From positions 2,914,001 to 2,978,000 of the forward strand of contig NZ_CP059888.1 of assembly GCF_016469335.1 (NCBI RefSeq): a stretch of 64,000 nt of DNA, written 5' to 3'. Position numbers and translations under genes: made by a program. Below are positions 41,076-51,699 of the stretch, piece after piece. Position 1 is the stretch's first letter. Each line of letters opens with the position of its first letter. The stretch is from Flocculibacter collagenilyticus. Its GTDB lineage: Bacteria; Pseudomonadota; Gammaproteobacteria; Enterobacterales; Alteromonadaceae. The notes beneath the pieces were generated by a model. It worked only from the letters and a program-made list of their open reading frames with translations. It was not told the origin of the DNA and searched no databases.

Positions 41076-42080
41076 TCACAGCTGTGCATTTTCTATTTTA
41101 ATGGTAGAACTGAACAACATGCGTCTAAAATTATCGCCATTGCCAGACACTGTTTCGTCACCTAGCTGATATGTGATGTTATTAGTGTAATTAGGATCTT
41201 CTGCAATTGCTCTTACTAACAAAAACACCCTAACGTTCAATACTTTACTTAATTCTCCATTGGGTAATAATCGACCTTCCCAATCTTCTCTCATCATTGC
41301 CGATGAAGGCATATATGTATTCACTGCCCCGTCACCTGTAGTATCAATACCAAACATAAAGCGCATACGCTCAACGCCTGGCACTAAAAAACGGCGATTA
41401 AACTCACCATCATCTTCATCGATTGATAACCTCTCCATTGCTAGAGCAGGTACACCGTTAGTACCGCCGATATAAAAAACACTATGTGAATAAAGCCAAA
41501 TATCTCTGTTACTTAAAGTTGGAACATTTGCATCTGTCACATTTCCAGGAAAGAATATTCCTTCACTTGTATTACTGGCTAGATAGAACTCACCGGCATT
41601 ACGGTTTTCAGGTAAAAGGGTATCACCTATGACTCGTTTAATTTGTAGTGCGTCATTGTCACTTGCGGCCTCACTAACACAGCCAAAAGCAGTACTACCA
41701 GTAATATCGAAGCCATAAATATAATTAAATGTAGAAAGTGAGCCGTTTGGAAAGCTTCCGTTATTTTGCCCAGGGCTAATACAGTCAGCATCATTAGCAG
41801 GTATAAGCCCAGCTAATAACGCAGTATCAGCACTATGAATTTGCTTTGGTGATAATCTCCCCACAAAACCTGCTTGCGAAATTTCCTGTGACAAGATTGC
41901 CATAGCAACTTTGCCAGCTTCCTGCATCTCACCAATTCTGGTTGTTTCAGCTGTCGTAGTCCGCATAGCAACATAAGTAGCCATGACACCACCTAGCAGG
42001 AATACTCCCACAGCCAATGAAATCATTACTTCTAAAAGTGTCATGCCACGTTGAGAATAACTAATAGAAAAAGTTTTCAT
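41076..42080 (-). CDS. pilW: Minor pilin PilW
   Basis: PilW is a minor pilin of the tip complex, 334 residues, with prepilin site SQRGMTLLEVMIS (Gly -1, Met +1, Glu +5) and a hydrophobic helix. The long C-terminal globular domain is typical of the family. Its start overlaps the pilV stop by one base. Confidence 0.93.
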   Translation of the reverse strand: MKTFSISYSQRGMTLLEVMISLAVGVFLLGGVMATYVAMRTTTAETTRIGEMQEAGKVAMAILSQEISQAGFVGRLSPKQIHSADTALLAGLIPANDADCISPGQNNGSFPNGSLSTFNYIYGFDITGSTAFGCVSEAASDNDALQIKRVIGDTLLPENRNAGEFYLASNTSEGIFFPGNVTDANVPTLSNRDIWLYSHSVFYIGGTNGVPALAMERLSIDEDDGEFNRRFLVPGVERMRFMFGIDTTGDGAVNTYMPSSAMMREDWEGRLLPNGELSKVLNVRVFLLVRAIAEDPNYTNNITYQLGDETVSGNGDNFRRMLFSSTIKIENAQL

Positions 42081-42670
42081 TAAAATATTACCGTTCTAAT
42101 TACGACCTGACGTCTTCTCTTATCATCTTCCATACCACATTCTTTAGCACCGTCGATATTCCGGTCACCACCTGCTTCATTGCTTTCGCCTGCATCTGCC
42201 AACATCTCTCTTCCTTGCCATGAGATCACAATTGCCACGTCGTTTAACGTCGTAGTCGAAGGGTCCAAAATACAACCAGTTGGATTAATCAAACCTCCAA
42301 CAGCGATATCGTTTCCCGTTTGAGCGTTCGCACCAATTAAATCTTGCTCCCACTCATGCAAGTCATTCAATCTTATTTGTTCAGGTGTGCAGGTATTGGC
42401 TAGCGTATTACAGCGTTGGGTGGGTTCATCGAATACATCACCTGTGGCATTATCACTGGCAATATAAGCGTCAATTTGATTGGGGTTGGCTTTAATGCGG
42501 TGCAGCATATCATTTGCTAAAGAGAGAGCTATTGCTCGTTGAAGTGCATCAAAGCTTGATTTCTTTGCTGTGGCTTGCATTGCAATAGTGCCAAGAATAC
42601 CAGTTGCTAATATAAAAAAAGCAACCAGTACTTCAACAAATGAAAAGCCTGACTGGGTTCGTCTAACCAT
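42080..42670 (-). CDS. pilV: Minor pilin PilV
   Basis: PilV is a minor pilin, 196 residues, with prepilin site QSGFSFVEVLVAF (Gly -1, Phe +1, Glu +5) followed by the family motifs GILGTIAMQA and LANDMLHRIKANP. It is the first gene of the minus-strand pilus operon. A GAGG ribosome site lies 7 bases before the ATG. The 260-base gap upstream separates it from ispH, and no convincing promoter was found there. Confidence 0.93.
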   Translation of the reverse strand: MVRRTQSGFSFVEVLVAFFILATGILGTIAMQATAKKSSFDALQRAIALSLANDMLHRIKANPNQIDAYIASDNATGDVFDEPTQRCNTLANTCTPEQIRLNDLHEWEQDLIGANAQTGNDIAVGGLINPTGCILDPSTTTLNDVAIVISWQGREMLADAGESNEAGGDRNIDGAKECGMEDDKRRRQVVIRTVIF

Positions 42671-42930
42671 TTCAGTACCTCAGTATACATTACACTCTTA
42701 ACTTTGTCCTAAACCTGTATTGATCTATTTAGTACAAAATTAAAACGTAAAACGGATGACGATCGAGCGGCGAAATGAAAGAGCTTAAAGCGTTGCATTT
42801 TTCTGGTTAGTATTTGCGTAACCCAGCTATCAATTTAACCGCATACTTCTTAAACTACATTATGGCTATATTTTAAGCGTTAGTTGTAGATCAGAACGAT
42901 AATTCGTCAAGTGCTAATAATTTGTTAAAT

Positions 42931-43860
42931 TTATCGCAATTCTGCTGGTAGAGCAAATACTATATTCTCTTCTTTGCCAGGATTTTCTATTACTTCTTTT
43001 CCACCGAGCGTTTTTAGTTTAGAAATAACATCTTTTACAAGTACTTCTGGTGCGGATGCCCCTGCTGTTACACCAACTTTATTTATATTTTCGACCGTGT
43101 CTTTATTAATAAAGCTTGCATCATCAATAAGGTACGCTTTGGTTCCCATTTTTTCTGCTAATTCTCTCAAACGATTCGAGTTAGAGCTATTTTTTGCCCC
43201 AACGACATATAGCAGATCAACTTTTTGTGCCAACTCCCTTACAGCATCCTGCCTATTTTGAGTTGCGTAACAGATATCATCTTTACGTGGCCCTGCTATT
43301 TTTGGAAACTTTGCTTGTAACGCTTCAATAACGTCAGCTGTATCGTCAACCGACAAGGTTGTTTGACTACAATAAAACAATTCTTCAGCGTTTTTCACTT
43401 CTAGATTTTTAACATCTGATACTGATTCAACCAGATAAATTCCACCTTCATCATTGTCATATTGTCCCATCGTACCTTCAACCTCAGGATGACCATTATG
43501 ACCTATCAGTACACACTCTATCCCTTTTCGGCTTGCACGCGTCACTTCCATATGCACTTTAGTAACTAATGGGCATGTTGCATCAAACACTTTTAATGCC
43601 CTGTCTTTTGCTTCTTTTCTAACTGCTTGTGAAACCCCGTGAGCACTAAAAATAACAATGCTATCATCCGGTACTTCATTCAGCTCATCAACAAAAATTG
43701 CCCCGCGAGATTTTAACCCGTCAACAACAAATTTATTATGAACAACCTCATGCCTTACATAAATGGGCGGCTTGAAAATTTCTAACGCACGCTCAACAAT
43801 ACTAATTGCACGGTCAACGCCTGCACAGAATCCTCTTGGATTCGCTAATAAAATATCCAT
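42931..43860 (-). CDS. ispH: 4-hydroxy-3-methylbut-2-enyl diphosphate reductase IspH
   Basis: IspH is the iron-sulfur enzyme that makes IPP and DMAPP at the end of the MEP isoprenoid pathway. Cluster cysteines are seen at C12 ([12 protein letters not shown]), in FDATCPLV and in [11 protein letters not shown]. The HEVVHN motif holds the substrate-binding His. It has 309 residues (E. coli 316). It is the last gene of the murJ-ribF-ileS-lspA-fkpB-ispH run, 8 bases from fkpB. Confidence 0.97.
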   Translation of the reverse strand: MDILLANPRGFCAGVDRAISIVERALEIFKPPIYVRHEVVHNKFVVDGLKSRGAIFVDELNEVPDDSIVIFSAHGVSQAVRKEAKDRALKVFDATCPLVTKVHMEVTRASRKGIECVLIGHNGHPEVEGTMGQYDNDEGGIYLVESVSDVKNLEVKNAEELFYCSQTTLSVDDTADVIEALQAKFPKIAGPRKDDICYATQNRQDAVRELAQKVDLLYVVGAKNSSNSNRLRELAEKMGTKAYLIDDASFINKDTVENINKVGVTAGASAPEVLVKDVISKLKTLGGKEVIENPGKEENIVFALPAELR

Positions 43861-43868
43861 AAAGCCTC

Positions 43869-44300
43869 CTAATTTACTTCCAGCACATCAACATCAAACG
43901 TAACGACTTGACCTGCTAGTGGGTGGTTAAAATCTACAGTAACTGATTCGCCCGCGACTTCTCGGATCACACCAGGAAGCTCTACGCCATCAGGCTGGGT
44001 AAAAGCAACGATCATCCCAACCTCTGCAGGAACATCATTGTTAAATTTACTGCGCTCTACAAAATAGATATTATCCGGATTGGGCATACCAAAAGCATCT
44101 TCAGGCTGTAACTCAAATGATTTAGTTTCTCCTTGAACCAACCCAAGCAAACATTTCTCAAAATTTTCAGACAAGCTACCATCACCCATCGTGAATTTTG
44201 CAGGTTTATTATTAACTTTAGTTGAGTCTGCAGCAGAGCCATCAGAAAGTTTAATAGTAAAGTGCATAATAACGTTACTGTCATGCGTAATTTGATTCAT
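43869..44300 (-). CDS. fkpB: FKBP-type peptidyl-prolyl isomerase FkpB (SlpA)
   Basis: FkpB is a short cytosolic FKBP-type prolyl isomerase and chaperone of the SlyD group. The 143 residues (E. coli 149) have the FKBP core ([21 protein letters not shown]) with the chaperone flap inserted, and the motif FNHPLAGQ. It has no His-rich tail, unlike SlyD. It lies between lspA and ispH, the standard order. Confidence 0.95.
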   Translation of the reverse strand: MNQITHDSNVIMHFTIKLSDGSAADSTKVNNKPAKFTMGDGSLSENFEKCLLGLVQGETKSFELQPEDAFGMPNPDNIYFVERSKFNNDVPAEVGMIVAFTQPDGVELPGVIREVAGESVTVDFNHPLAGQVVTFDVDVLEVN

Positions 44301-44302
44301 TT

Positions 44303-44821
44303 TTACTTCTCTTTGCTCAATTCATCATTTGAATTTTCATTATTATTTGTAAATGCGTCCCAAATTAATAACCCTGCACCTACACAAATTGCACTATCTG
44401 CAATATTAAATGCAGGATAATGCCAATTTTCATAATAAACATGTATAAAGTCGATAACATACCCAAAAAGCACGCGATCAATTAAGTTCCCTAATGCACC
44501 ACCTAAAATCAGCGCATAAGCTATACACAATTTTTGTTCAGTTAATCGAGTTTTTCCTAACCATACAATAAGTGCAACGCTCACTAAAAAAGCCACAGCT
44601 GCAAAAAACCAGCGTTGCCAGCCCCCTGCATCACTTAAAAAGCTAAATGCAGCCCCTAAGTTATGCACATATGTAAGGTTAAAAAATGGCAACACTTGAA
44701 CTGACTCGTATAAATCAAACGTAGCCACAACCCATTGTTTTGTTACTTGGTCAATAATAAGAAATAAAAAACTGAGCCATAACCAACGCAGCCCAGTTTC
44801 TTTAAATAATGATAAGTTCAT
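44303..44821 (-). CDS. lspA: Lipoprotein signal peptidase LspA
   Basis: LspA is an inner-membrane aspartyl protease that removes the signal peptide of lipoproteins. The catalytic aspartates are D115 (GNLIDRV) and D142 (FNIADS). Four membrane helices span the 172 residues (E. coli 164). It is the partner step to Lnt at 9.2 kb. It starts one base downstream of the ileS stop. Confidence 0.97.
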   Translation of the reverse strand: MNLSLFKETGLRWLWLSFLFLIIDQVTKQWVVATFDLYESVQVLPFFNLTYVHNLGAAFSFLSDAGGWQRWFFAAVAFLVSVALIVWLGKTRLTEQKLCIAYALILGGALGNLIDRVLFGYVIDFIHVYYENWHYPAFNIADSAICVGAGLLIWDAFTNNNENSNDELSKEK

Positions 44822-47650
44822 TTATGCAAATGTTCTCTGTTCGCCATCACCTTCAACATTGCTAACGCAACGCTGACATAATTCCGGATGCTCTGGCTCA
44901 ACACCTACATCTTCACGATGGTGCCAACAACGCTCACATTTTTCAGCTGATGAAGCATTAACTGCTAACCATAAACCTTCCAATGCTGTAGCTTGTGTAT
45001 TATCCGGTTGTGTAGCGCTTGCTACAACTTCGGCCTGTGAAGTTATTAATACAAAGCGAAGCTCATCTTCAATTTTTGATAATTGCGCGGCTAACTCAGG
45101 CTCAGCGAATAATGTAACCTCTGCTTGTAGCGCTGCACCTATCTGGTTCTCTTTACGTGCTAGTTCTAACGCTTTATTTACCTCAGCGCGAACAGTTAGC
45201 AATTGCTGCCAGAAACTATCAGGTAAATCCCCTTCTTTATTAACTTCAACTAATCCTTGATACCAAGTCTCTGTAAATACAAATTCATTACGTTCACCTG
45301 GTAACTCTTGCCATATTTCCTGAGCGGTGAAGCTTAAAACAGGTGCAATCCAACGCGTTAGCGCTTCCACAATATGGTAAAGTGCGGTTTGACACGAGCG
45401 ACGTGCGTGGCTATCTGCTTTCGCCGTATACTGACGATCTTTGATCACATCTAAATAGAAGCTACCTAGCTCTACCGTACAGAAATTCATTAAACGCTGT
45501 ACCACAAGATGCATTTGATAATTGTTGTAAGCGTCTAGTAATTCAGCTTGCAATTTTGCAGCATTATTTACCATCCAACGGTCCAACTGCACCATGTCTG
45601 CAACATCAACCATATCCGTTGCAGGATTAAAGCCACTTAAATTCGCAAGTAAGAAACGAGATGTGTTACGAATACGACGGTAAGTATCAGCAGAGCGTTT
45701 AAAAATTTCATCTGATACAGTCATTTCGTTTGTGTAGTCTGTTGATGCAACCCATAATCTTAAGATGTCAGCACCGTATTTATTAATCACTTCTTTAGGG
45801 GCAATAACATTACCTAAAGACTTAGACATCTTGTGACCTTTCACATCTACAGTAAACCCGTGAGTTAACACTTCTTTGTATGGGGCATGACCTTTCATAG
45901 CCACACCTGTCATTAATGAAGACATAAACCAACCACGGTGCTGATCTGAGCCTTCAAGATATAAATCTGCTGCTGCCGAAAAGTCGTCACGGCAATCAAC
46001 AACAAAGTGGTGAGTTACACCAGAGTCAAACCAAACATCTAACGTATCTGACACTTTAACGTACTGTTCAGCATCTTCTCCTAATAACTCAGCCGCATCT
46101 AAATCCCACCAAGCTTGAATACCAGTCTGCTCAACTTTTTTTGCCACTTCTTCAATTAATTGTTGAGTATTTGGGTGTAACGCACCTGTGTCTTTATCAA
46201 CAAACAACGCAATTGGCACGCCCCATGTTCTTTGACGAGAAATACACCAATCAGGACGGCCTTCCACCATACCTTCAATGCGGCTTTCACCCCACTCAGG
46301 TAACCATTCTGTTTTCTTAATTTCTTCAATTGAAGACGCACGCAAGCCATTTTTATCCATGCCAATAAACCACTGCGGCGTAGCTCTGAAAATAATAGGC
46401 GTTTTATGTCTCCAACAATGAGGATATGAATGCTCATAGGCATGATGATGAAGTAAGCGGTTGCGCTCTTTTAGAATATCGATAACTTTATCATTCGACT
46501 TAAAAACATGTTCACCAGCTAATAACTCTGTGTCAGGTAAAAATACGCCGTTTGCACCCACTGGATTATAAATTTCTAAATCGTATTTTTTACTTACAAC
46601 AAAGTCATCTTGACCATGTCCACCAGCAGTGTGAACACAACCAGTACCGGCATCCGTTGTTACGTGGTCGCCTAAAATAAATGGTACATCTATCGCGTAG
46701 AATGGATGCGCCAACATCAACATTTCTAACTCTTTACCGCGACAATGGCCAAGTGCGTGAAACTTGTCGATATTACATCTAGCCATTACATCATTAACAA
46801 GTTCGCTGGCAATAATTAAGCGCTCTTTACCTTGCTCAGTTTCTACTTGCACTAATGCATATTCTAACTTTTCACTTAGCGTTACAGCGCGGTTTGCTGG
46901 TAACGTCCATGGTGTTGTTGTCCAAATAACAACTGATATATCACCTTCTCCTGCATGCCCTTCAGGATGATTAAATTTTGCTACCACAGCTGCTTCATCT
47001 TTTACTGCGAAACGCACATCAATTGCTGGTGATACTTTGTCTTTATATTCTACTTCTGCTTCTGCAAGTGCAGAGCCACAATCAGTACACCAGTGAACAG
47101 GCTTAAAACCTTTTTCTAAATGACCATTATCTATAATTTTTCCTAATGAACGAATGATGTTAGCTTCAGAGTCAAAGTCCATTGTACGGTATGGCTTATC
47201 CCAGTTTCCTAATACGCCTAATCGAACAAAACTTTCTAATTGGCCATCAATTTGTTTTTGGGCGTATTCTCTACATTTCTGCCTAAATGTTGCCGCATCA
47301 ACTTTTTTGCCAGGTTTACCCACTTTTTTCTCTACTTGTAACTCAATTGGTAAGCCATGACAGTCCCACCCTGGCACATAAGGAGAGTCAAAATCAGACA
47401 GTGTTTTAGACTTTACTATAATATCTTTTAGTATTTTATTTACCGCGTGACCTAAATGAATATCACCATTGGCATACGGAGGGCCATCGTGCAAAATAAA
47501 CGACTTTTTACCTTTTTTTGCCTCACGAATTTTCTTATAAAGAGACTTTTCGGTCCATGCTTGTAACATTTTAGGTTCACGCTGGGCCAAGTTACCACGC
47601 ATTGGAAATGCGGTTTCAGGCAGGTTTAAGGTATGTTTGTAATCGCTCAT
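44822..47650 (-). CDS. ileS: Isoleucyl-tRNA synthetase
   Basis: IleS charges tRNA-Ile and edits valine. The HIGH-type motif is HLGH after [13 protein letters not shown] is followed by LGN, and a C-terminal zinc knuckle is formed by CERCW and CQRC. It has 942 residues (E. coli 938). It lies between ribF and lspA in the conserved operon. Confidence 0.98.
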   Translation of the reverse strand: MSDYKHTLNLPETAFPMRGNLAQREPKMLQAWTEKSLYKKIREAKKGKKSFILHDGPPYANGDIHLGHAVNKILKDIIVKSKTLSDFDSPYVPGWDCHGLPIELQVEKKVGKPGKKVDAATFRQKCREYAQKQIDGQLESFVRLGVLGNWDKPYRTMDFDSEANIIRSLGKIIDNGHLEKGFKPVHWCTDCGSALAEAEVEYKDKVSPAIDVRFAVKDEAAVVAKFNHPEGHAGEGDISVVIWTTTPWTLPANRAVTLSEKLEYALVQVETEQGKERLIIASELVNDVMARCNIDKFHALGHCRGKELEMLMLAHPFYAIDVPFILGDHVTTDAGTGCVHTAGGHGQDDFVVSKKYDLEIYNPVGANGVFLPDTELLAGEHVFKSNDKVIDILKERNRLLHHHAYEHSYPHCWRHKTPIIFRATPQWFIGMDKNGLRASSIEEIKKTEWLPEWGESRIEGMVEGRPDWCISRQRTWGVPIALFVDKDTGALHPNTQQLIEEVAKKVEQTGIQAWWDLDAAELLGEDAEQYVKVSDTLDVWFDSGVTHHFVVDCRDDFSAAADLYLEGSDQHRGWFMSSLMTGVAMKGHAPYKEVLTHGFTVDVKGHKMSKSLGNVIAPKEVINKYGADILRLWVASTDYTNEMTVSDEIFKRSADTYRRIRNTSRFLLANLSGFNPATDMVDVADMVQLDRWMVNNAAKLQAELLDAYNNYQMHLVVQRLMNFCTVELGSFYLDVIKDRQYTAKADSHARRSCQTALYHIVEALTRWIAPVLSFTAQEIWQELPGERNEFVFTETWYQGLVEVNKEGDLPDSFWQQLLTVRAEVNKALELARKENQIGAALQAEVTLFAEPELAAQLSKIEDELRFVLITSQAEVVASATQPDNTQATALEGLWLAVNASSAEKCERCWHHREDVGVEPEHPELCQRCVSNVEGDGEQRTFA

Positions 47651-47679
47651 TCGTTTTTAATTCCGTACTTTACCAATTT

Positions 47680-48600
47680 TTATACTAAAACATGTTTTGC
47701 ATTTAACACATCTAGCGCAATTTGCTCTTTTAATGCATTAAACGACTCGAATTTTTGTTCTTCACGTAGTTTATGACGCAAAATAACTTCTAATCGACAA
47801 CCATAAATATCGTCATTAAAATTAAATAGGTGCACTTCCAGCTGCTGCCTTATTCCAGCAACGGTTGGTCTGTTTCCAATATTTGCTACACCTTTTATAC
47901 ATCTATTACCCAACTTCACTTCTACGGCATACACGCCATTAACTGGCGACACGCAACGTTTTAAATGAATATTTGCAGTTGGAAAACCGATTGTTCTTCC
48001 TTTCTTATCACCGTGTGCCACTCTACCAGCAATGCTATAAGGTCTACCAAGCATGGCTTCGGCGAAATCTAACTGATCATTTAACAGCGCGGTTCTTATT
48101 GCTGTACTGCTTACTCTGCAATCATCCAACCTATAACTGGTGGTACTTTTTACATCAAATCCTAGCGATTCACCAGCTTGATTTAACATATTAAAGTCGC
48201 CACCACGCCCTTTACCAAAGCGGAAATCATCGCCAACAATCAAAAACTTCACACCAAGTTTGTTAACTATCAGATTTTGAATGAAGTTTTCAGCTGTCAT
48301 TGCTGCAAATCGGTGATTAAAATTCACACATAGCAAGCGGTCAACACCCATTGCGCTTAAATGAGTATATTTGTCTCTTAATCTATAAAGTCTGGCAGGT
48401 GCATTAGCAGGCGAAAACAACTCTTGTGGTTGAGGTTCAAATACCATTACAGTAAGAGGTAAGTTTAACTTCTTCGCCTCATTTTTAGCATTTTTCAGTA
48501 CTCTACAATGCCCTTGATGCACGCCATCAAAATTCCCGATCGTTAACACGCAATCACGATGATAAGGCTTAATATTATGAATACCGCGAATTAACTCCAT
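47680..48600 (-). CDS. ribF: Bifunctional riboflavin kinase / FAD synthetase RibF
   Basis: RibF makes FMN and then FAD. The N-terminal FAD synthetase half has TIGNFDGVHQGH, and the C-terminal kinase half has GRTIGFPTANI and NGVYAV. It has 306 residues (E. coli 313). It is the second gene of the murJ-to-ispH run. Confidence 0.97.
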   Translation of the reverse strand: MELIRGIHNIKPYHRDCVLTIGNFDGVHQGHCRVLKNAKNEAKKLNLPLTVMVFEPQPQELFSPANAPARLYRLRDKYTHLSAMGVDRLLCVNFNHRFAAMTAENFIQNLIVNKLGVKFLIVGDDFRFGKGRGGDFNMLNQAGESLGFDVKSTTSYRLDDCRVSSTAIRTALLNDQLDFAEAMLGRPYSIAGRVAHGDKKGRTIGFPTANIHLKRCVSPVNGVYAVEVKLGNRCIKGVANIGNRPTVAGIRQQLEVHLFNFNDDIYGCRLEVILRHKLREEQKFESFNALKEQIALDVLNAKHVLV

Positions 48601-48723
48601 TCCACCACACTTTCAGCTTATTACTAACAATAGAACCGCTACTTTGCAAAAGATTTTCTTTTAAAGTAGCTGACAAAAGATTAAAAAACGGGTGATTATA
48701 ACTTGTAATGTAGTATTTATCAG

Positions 48724-50283
48724 CTATCGCCTGAAAAATAGCTGCTTTAAACGCGCATTTAAAATAATTAACACGATAAAATAAATAAACACGGCAAAAA
48801 CAATGAAGCCGAGCAAAGCCATTATTCGCACGTCTAAAGGTTGTGTTATCCACCAATTCAATGGAAAGTTAAGATAACTTATCGTGCCAATCATAGCCAA
48901 AGCTGCGACCACACTTTTTACAACAAAATGAAGCGTCTCTTTAGAGATTTTATACACCCCTAACTTAGATAATCCTCGGTACAGTAATACAGCATTTAAT
49001 GTGGCCGACATTGCTGTTGCTAACGCTAACCCTACATATCCAAAAAAAGGGGCTAGCATTAAATTAAATACCATATTTGCCACCATCGCGATAATCCCGA
49101 TACGAACGGGTGTTTTGGTATCTTGTCGAGAAAAATATCCGGGTGCTAAAATTTTAATCATCATATAGCTTAATAAACCACTACTATAAGCAATTAAAGA
49201 ATATGACACCATCTCAAGATCATGTAAGGTAAATTCGCCGCGGTAATAAAGCACACTAATAATAGGTTGGCCAAATAAGATTAAGCCAAGCATTGCAGGT
49301 ACACCCAACAATAAAATGAAACGAATCGCCCAATCCATAGTGTCGGCAAATTCATTGCCTTGTTTATTTACATGTAGCGCCGAGAGTTTGGGTAAAATAA
49401 CAGTGGCAATACCTATCCCGAATAGTCCGAGTGGAAACTCAATCAACCGATCAGAATAGTATAACCAGCTAATCGAGCCTGTTAATAAAAATGAGGCTAT
49501 TACCGTATCAAGCAATAAGTTTATTTGATTTACCGATACTCCAAACAGCGCAGGGATCATTAGCGTCCTTACTTTTGTTACATATTTATCTCGCCAGCCC
49601 CATTTAGGCTTTGACAACATTTGCTGTTTGAATAAAAAAGGAAGTTGAAATAAGAACTGTACCACCCCGCCAATAAACACTCCTAGTGCAAGCGCCATTG
49701 CAGGCTCAGAAAATTGATCTCGGAAAAAAAGAAGGCTACTTATAATAGCTATGTTTAAAAATACTGGCGTGAACGCAGCGACTGCAAACTTATTATAAGT
49801 ATTGAGTATTGCGCCTGAAAGCGCTACAAAAGTAATAAACCATAAATAGGGAAAGGTGAACTTTAACATTAATGATGCTAATTCAAATTTGCTTCCCTCT
49901 GCATCCCCCTCTAGCCAACTAACAAACCAACCTGTTCCAAACAGTGCGGCTATCACAGGACTGGCAATTACGCCAAATAAAGTGACTACCGTTACAATCA
50001 CGCCAAGGGTACCGCTCATTCTGGCAACAAAAAGCCTGACTTCATCATCACCATGCTTTTCTTTTACTTCATTTAAAACTGGTACAAACGCTTGCGCAAA
50101 CGCACCTTCTGCAAACAAGCGCCGTAAAAAATTAGGAATACGGTTAGCAAAGAAAAACACATCCGCAGCAGCGCCAGCACCAATCAAATTTGCAACCACA
50201 AGATCACGTATTAAGCCTAATATACGAGAAATAAAGGTCATAGCACTAACAATTAAGCCAGATTTTAATAATGAGCGAGACAC
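48724..50283 (-). CDS. murJ: Lipid II flippase MurJ
   Basis: MurJ (MviN) moves the peptidoglycan precursor lipid II across the inner membrane. The 519 residues form about 14 membrane helices with the family N-terminus SGLIVSAMTFISRILGLIRD and motif FAEGAFAQAFVPV. The start is GTG 50283 with AGGA 7 bases upstream. It leads the minus-strand run and is divergent from rpsT across a 445-base gap. Confidence 0.97.
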   Translation of the reverse strand: MSRSLLKSGLIVSAMTFISRILGLIRDLVVANLIGAGAAADVFFFANRIPNFLRRLFAEGAFAQAFVPVLNEVKEKHGDDEVRLFVARMSGTLGVIVTVVTLFGVIASPVIAALFGTGWFVSWLEGDAEGSKFELASLMLKFTFPYLWFITFVALSGAILNTYNKFAVAAFTPVFLNIAIISSLLFFRDQFSEPAMALALGVFIGGVVQFLFQLPFLFKQQMLSKPKWGWRDKYVTKVRTLMIPALFGVSVNQINLLLDTVIASFLLTGSISWLYYSDRLIEFPLGLFGIGIATVILPKLSALHVNKQGNEFADTMDWAIRFILLLGVPAMLGLILFGQPIISVLYYRGEFTLHDLEMVSYSLIAYSSGLLSYMMIKILAPGYFSRQDTKTPVRIGIIAMVANMVFNLMLAPFFGYVGLALATAMSATLNAVLLYRGLSKLGVYKISKETLHFVVKSVVAALAMIGTISYLNFPLNWWITQPLDVRIMALLGFIVFAVFIYFIVLIILNARLKQLFFRR

Positions 50284-50508
50284 ACTACGTTCCTAATAAT
50301 GAATAGTTATTATTGATTTAAATTAACCACGGTTCAGCTTTTATAAAATACCATCTATGTGGTAATGATGTGATTCTGACGTTGAGATTGCATTATGACC
50401 TTAGCCCAAATAGATTGCACTTATTTATTGTAAGCACATGAATTATTAATAAATGATAAAAAGTCATGCTAAAAGAAGATAAATCACTGTGATTATTATT
50501 TAACTTTC

Positions 50509-50517
50509 TGGTAGAAT
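50509..50517 (+). promoter_or_regulatory. rpsT promoter candidate 1 (extended -10)
   Basis: TGGTAGAAT (TAGAAT 50512-50517) is an extended -10 element followed by a GC-rich discriminator CGCGCCC. A poor -35 lies 17 bp upstream. The leader would be about 205 bases. The GC discriminator resembles stringently controlled ribosomal promoters. Confidence 0.5.
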
Positions 50518-50651
50518 CGCGCCCAGAAAATTTGGTGTATTTCCCTTTGCGTACCTGTTCAACGTTTTATTTTGGCTGTTGGTCTTATGTGCTGTGGGAT
50601 AAAGCCATTATTTTGAGATAGAAAAAGTCAATCAATTTTTAGCTAAATAGT

Positions 50652-50680
50652 TTGACTTTTTGATTAAAAAAAGGCATAGT
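50652..50680 (+). promoter_or_regulatory. rpsT promoter candidate 2
   Basis: TTGACT (50652-50657), a 17-bp spacer and CATAGT (50675-50680) lie about 45 bases before the rpsT start. Two tandem promoters are also known for E. coli rpsT. Confidence 0.45.
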
Positions 50681-50728
50681 CCACGGCCTTAAAATTTAAG
50701 CGATACTGAGAACGGTAGGAGTTTCACT

Positions 50729-50989
50729 TTGGCTAACATTAAGTCTGCAAAAAAACGTGCTATTCAGTCTGAAAAACGTCGTCAGCACAACGCTAGCCGT
50801 CGCTCTATGATGCGTACTTTCTTAAAGAAAGTTAACGCTGCAATTGAAGCAGGCGACAAAGAAGTAGCACAGCAAGCATTTGATAAAGCTGTTCCTGTAT
50901 TAGACCGCTACGCAACTAAAGGTCTAATCCACAAGAACAAAGCGGCTCGTCATAAGAGTCGTTTAGCTGCTCAAATCAAAGCGCTATAA
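50729..50989 (+). CDS. rpsT: 30S ribosomal protein S20
   Basis: S20 binds 16S rRNA in the small subunit body. The 86 residues are highly basic ([20 protein letters not shown] near the start) and match the family length. The start is TTG 50729 with TAGGAG 9 bases upstream; E. coli rpsT also uses UUG, which is part of its autoregulation. A strong terminator follows. Confidence 0.98.
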   Translation: MANIKSAKKRAIQSEKRRQHNASRRSMMRTFLKKVNAAIEAGDKEVAQQAFDKAVPVLDRYATKGLIHKNKAARHKSRLAAQIKAL

Positions 50990-51008
50990 TCAAATTATTG
51001 ATTAGAAA

Positions 51009-51034
51009 AAAACCGACGCATGTCGGTTTTTTTT
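51009..51034 (+). terminator. Rho-independent terminator after rpsT
   Basis: CCGAC (51013-51017) pairs with GTCGG (51022-51026) around GCAT, extended by A and T tracts on either side, with eight T residues at the end. The symmetry of the tracts would let it work in both directions. Confidence 0.92.
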
Positions 51035-51225
51035 CGCCTTTAATTTAGCTAATGCTTCCAAAATAGCTAAATTTCATCTTACACAATCCATATTTTAGAG
51101 CAAAAAGTAAGCAAACATTTCATTTCCCAGATCTCGACATATTTCCTTACACTCAGTAGGGAATTTATTCCACGTATATCATATCTACTCCATGAGGTTC
51201 CTCAATATGTACACGGAGAAAGAAA

Positions 51226-51585
51226 ATGAATATTTTAAAAAAACTATTTGTTGTAACTGTTACATCAGCAAGCTTGGCCTCAGTCAGTTTTTCAGCGTCA
51301 TCGGCCAACGCACCAATGGATCCGTATATCGAGACTGCATTAGTCAATGTTTGTAAATCTGTCATTAAAAACAGTCCAATTAGCCTTAAAAAAACAGTAA
51401 GAGGCTATCGTTTGAAAATGGATACCATCACAGAAAAATTAATGTGCAACAATGAAACACCGTATCAATTTGCATTAACTCATAATGCTGATAGAAATGC
51501 GCGTCTATTAAAAACAGGTAGTGTGGAAATTAAGGATATTGCAGCGGTTGATGCAGTCGAAAAATATTACGTTTATATTGATTAA
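51226..51585 (+). CDS. Secreted DUF3718-like small protein
   Basis: This exported protein (119 residues) has a signal peptide (1-28, ending SSANA). The mature part has the pattern VCKSVIKNSPISLKKTVRGY and then KLMCNNETPYQFA, which I recognise as DUF3718, a family of small periplasmic proteins in Vibrio and Alteromonadales with two cysteines that probably form a disulfide. Function is unknown. A GGAGAAAG-type ribosome site precedes the ATG, and a terminator follows. Confidence 0.7.
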   Translation: MNILKKLFVVTVTSASLASVSFSASSANAPMDPYIETALVNVCKSVIKNSPISLKKTVRGYRLKMDTITEKLMCNNETPYQFALTHNADRNARLLKTGSVEIKDIAAVDAVEKYYVYID

Positions 51586-51602
51586 TATCTACAAACTCGC
51601 TA

Positions 51603-51630
51603 AGAGGCATGCAGTTAGTGCCTCTTTTTA
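51603..51630 (+). terminator. Rho-independent terminator after the DUF3718-like gene
   Basis: AGAGGCA (51603-51609) pairs with TGCCTCT (51619-51625) around a 9-nt loop and is followed by a T tract. Confidence 0.88.
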
Positions 51631-51699
51631 TTGTTTTTTATATGGTAAATCGCCGCATCACTTCCATAACGACTCTGACACGTATTGATGGCTTAATGG

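Larger units (their letters stand above)
50284..50728. other. Intergenic region, murJ-rpsT divergent control region
   Basis: This 445-base gene-free stretch is AT-rich. It holds two candidate rpsT promoters and, presumably, the murJ promoter, which I could not place confidently. A small palindromic AT stretch lies near 50297-50312. No open frame longer than a few tens of codons looks coding. Confidence 0.6.

Noticed and set aside
42682-42710. Possible pilV promoter on the minus strand (AGGACA, 17-bp spacer, TATACT)
   Set aside because: The start of transcription would fall downstream of or within the pilV ribosome site (GAGG at 42678-42681), so the message would lack it.
48575-48856. 93-residue minus-strand frame between ribF and murJ
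   Set aside because: It overlaps the murJ 3' end and the ribF start in another frame, and its sequence has no family features.
49856-50296. 146-residue plus-strand frame inside murJ
   Set aside because: It is antisense to murJ, has no ribosome site and shows shadow-frame composition.
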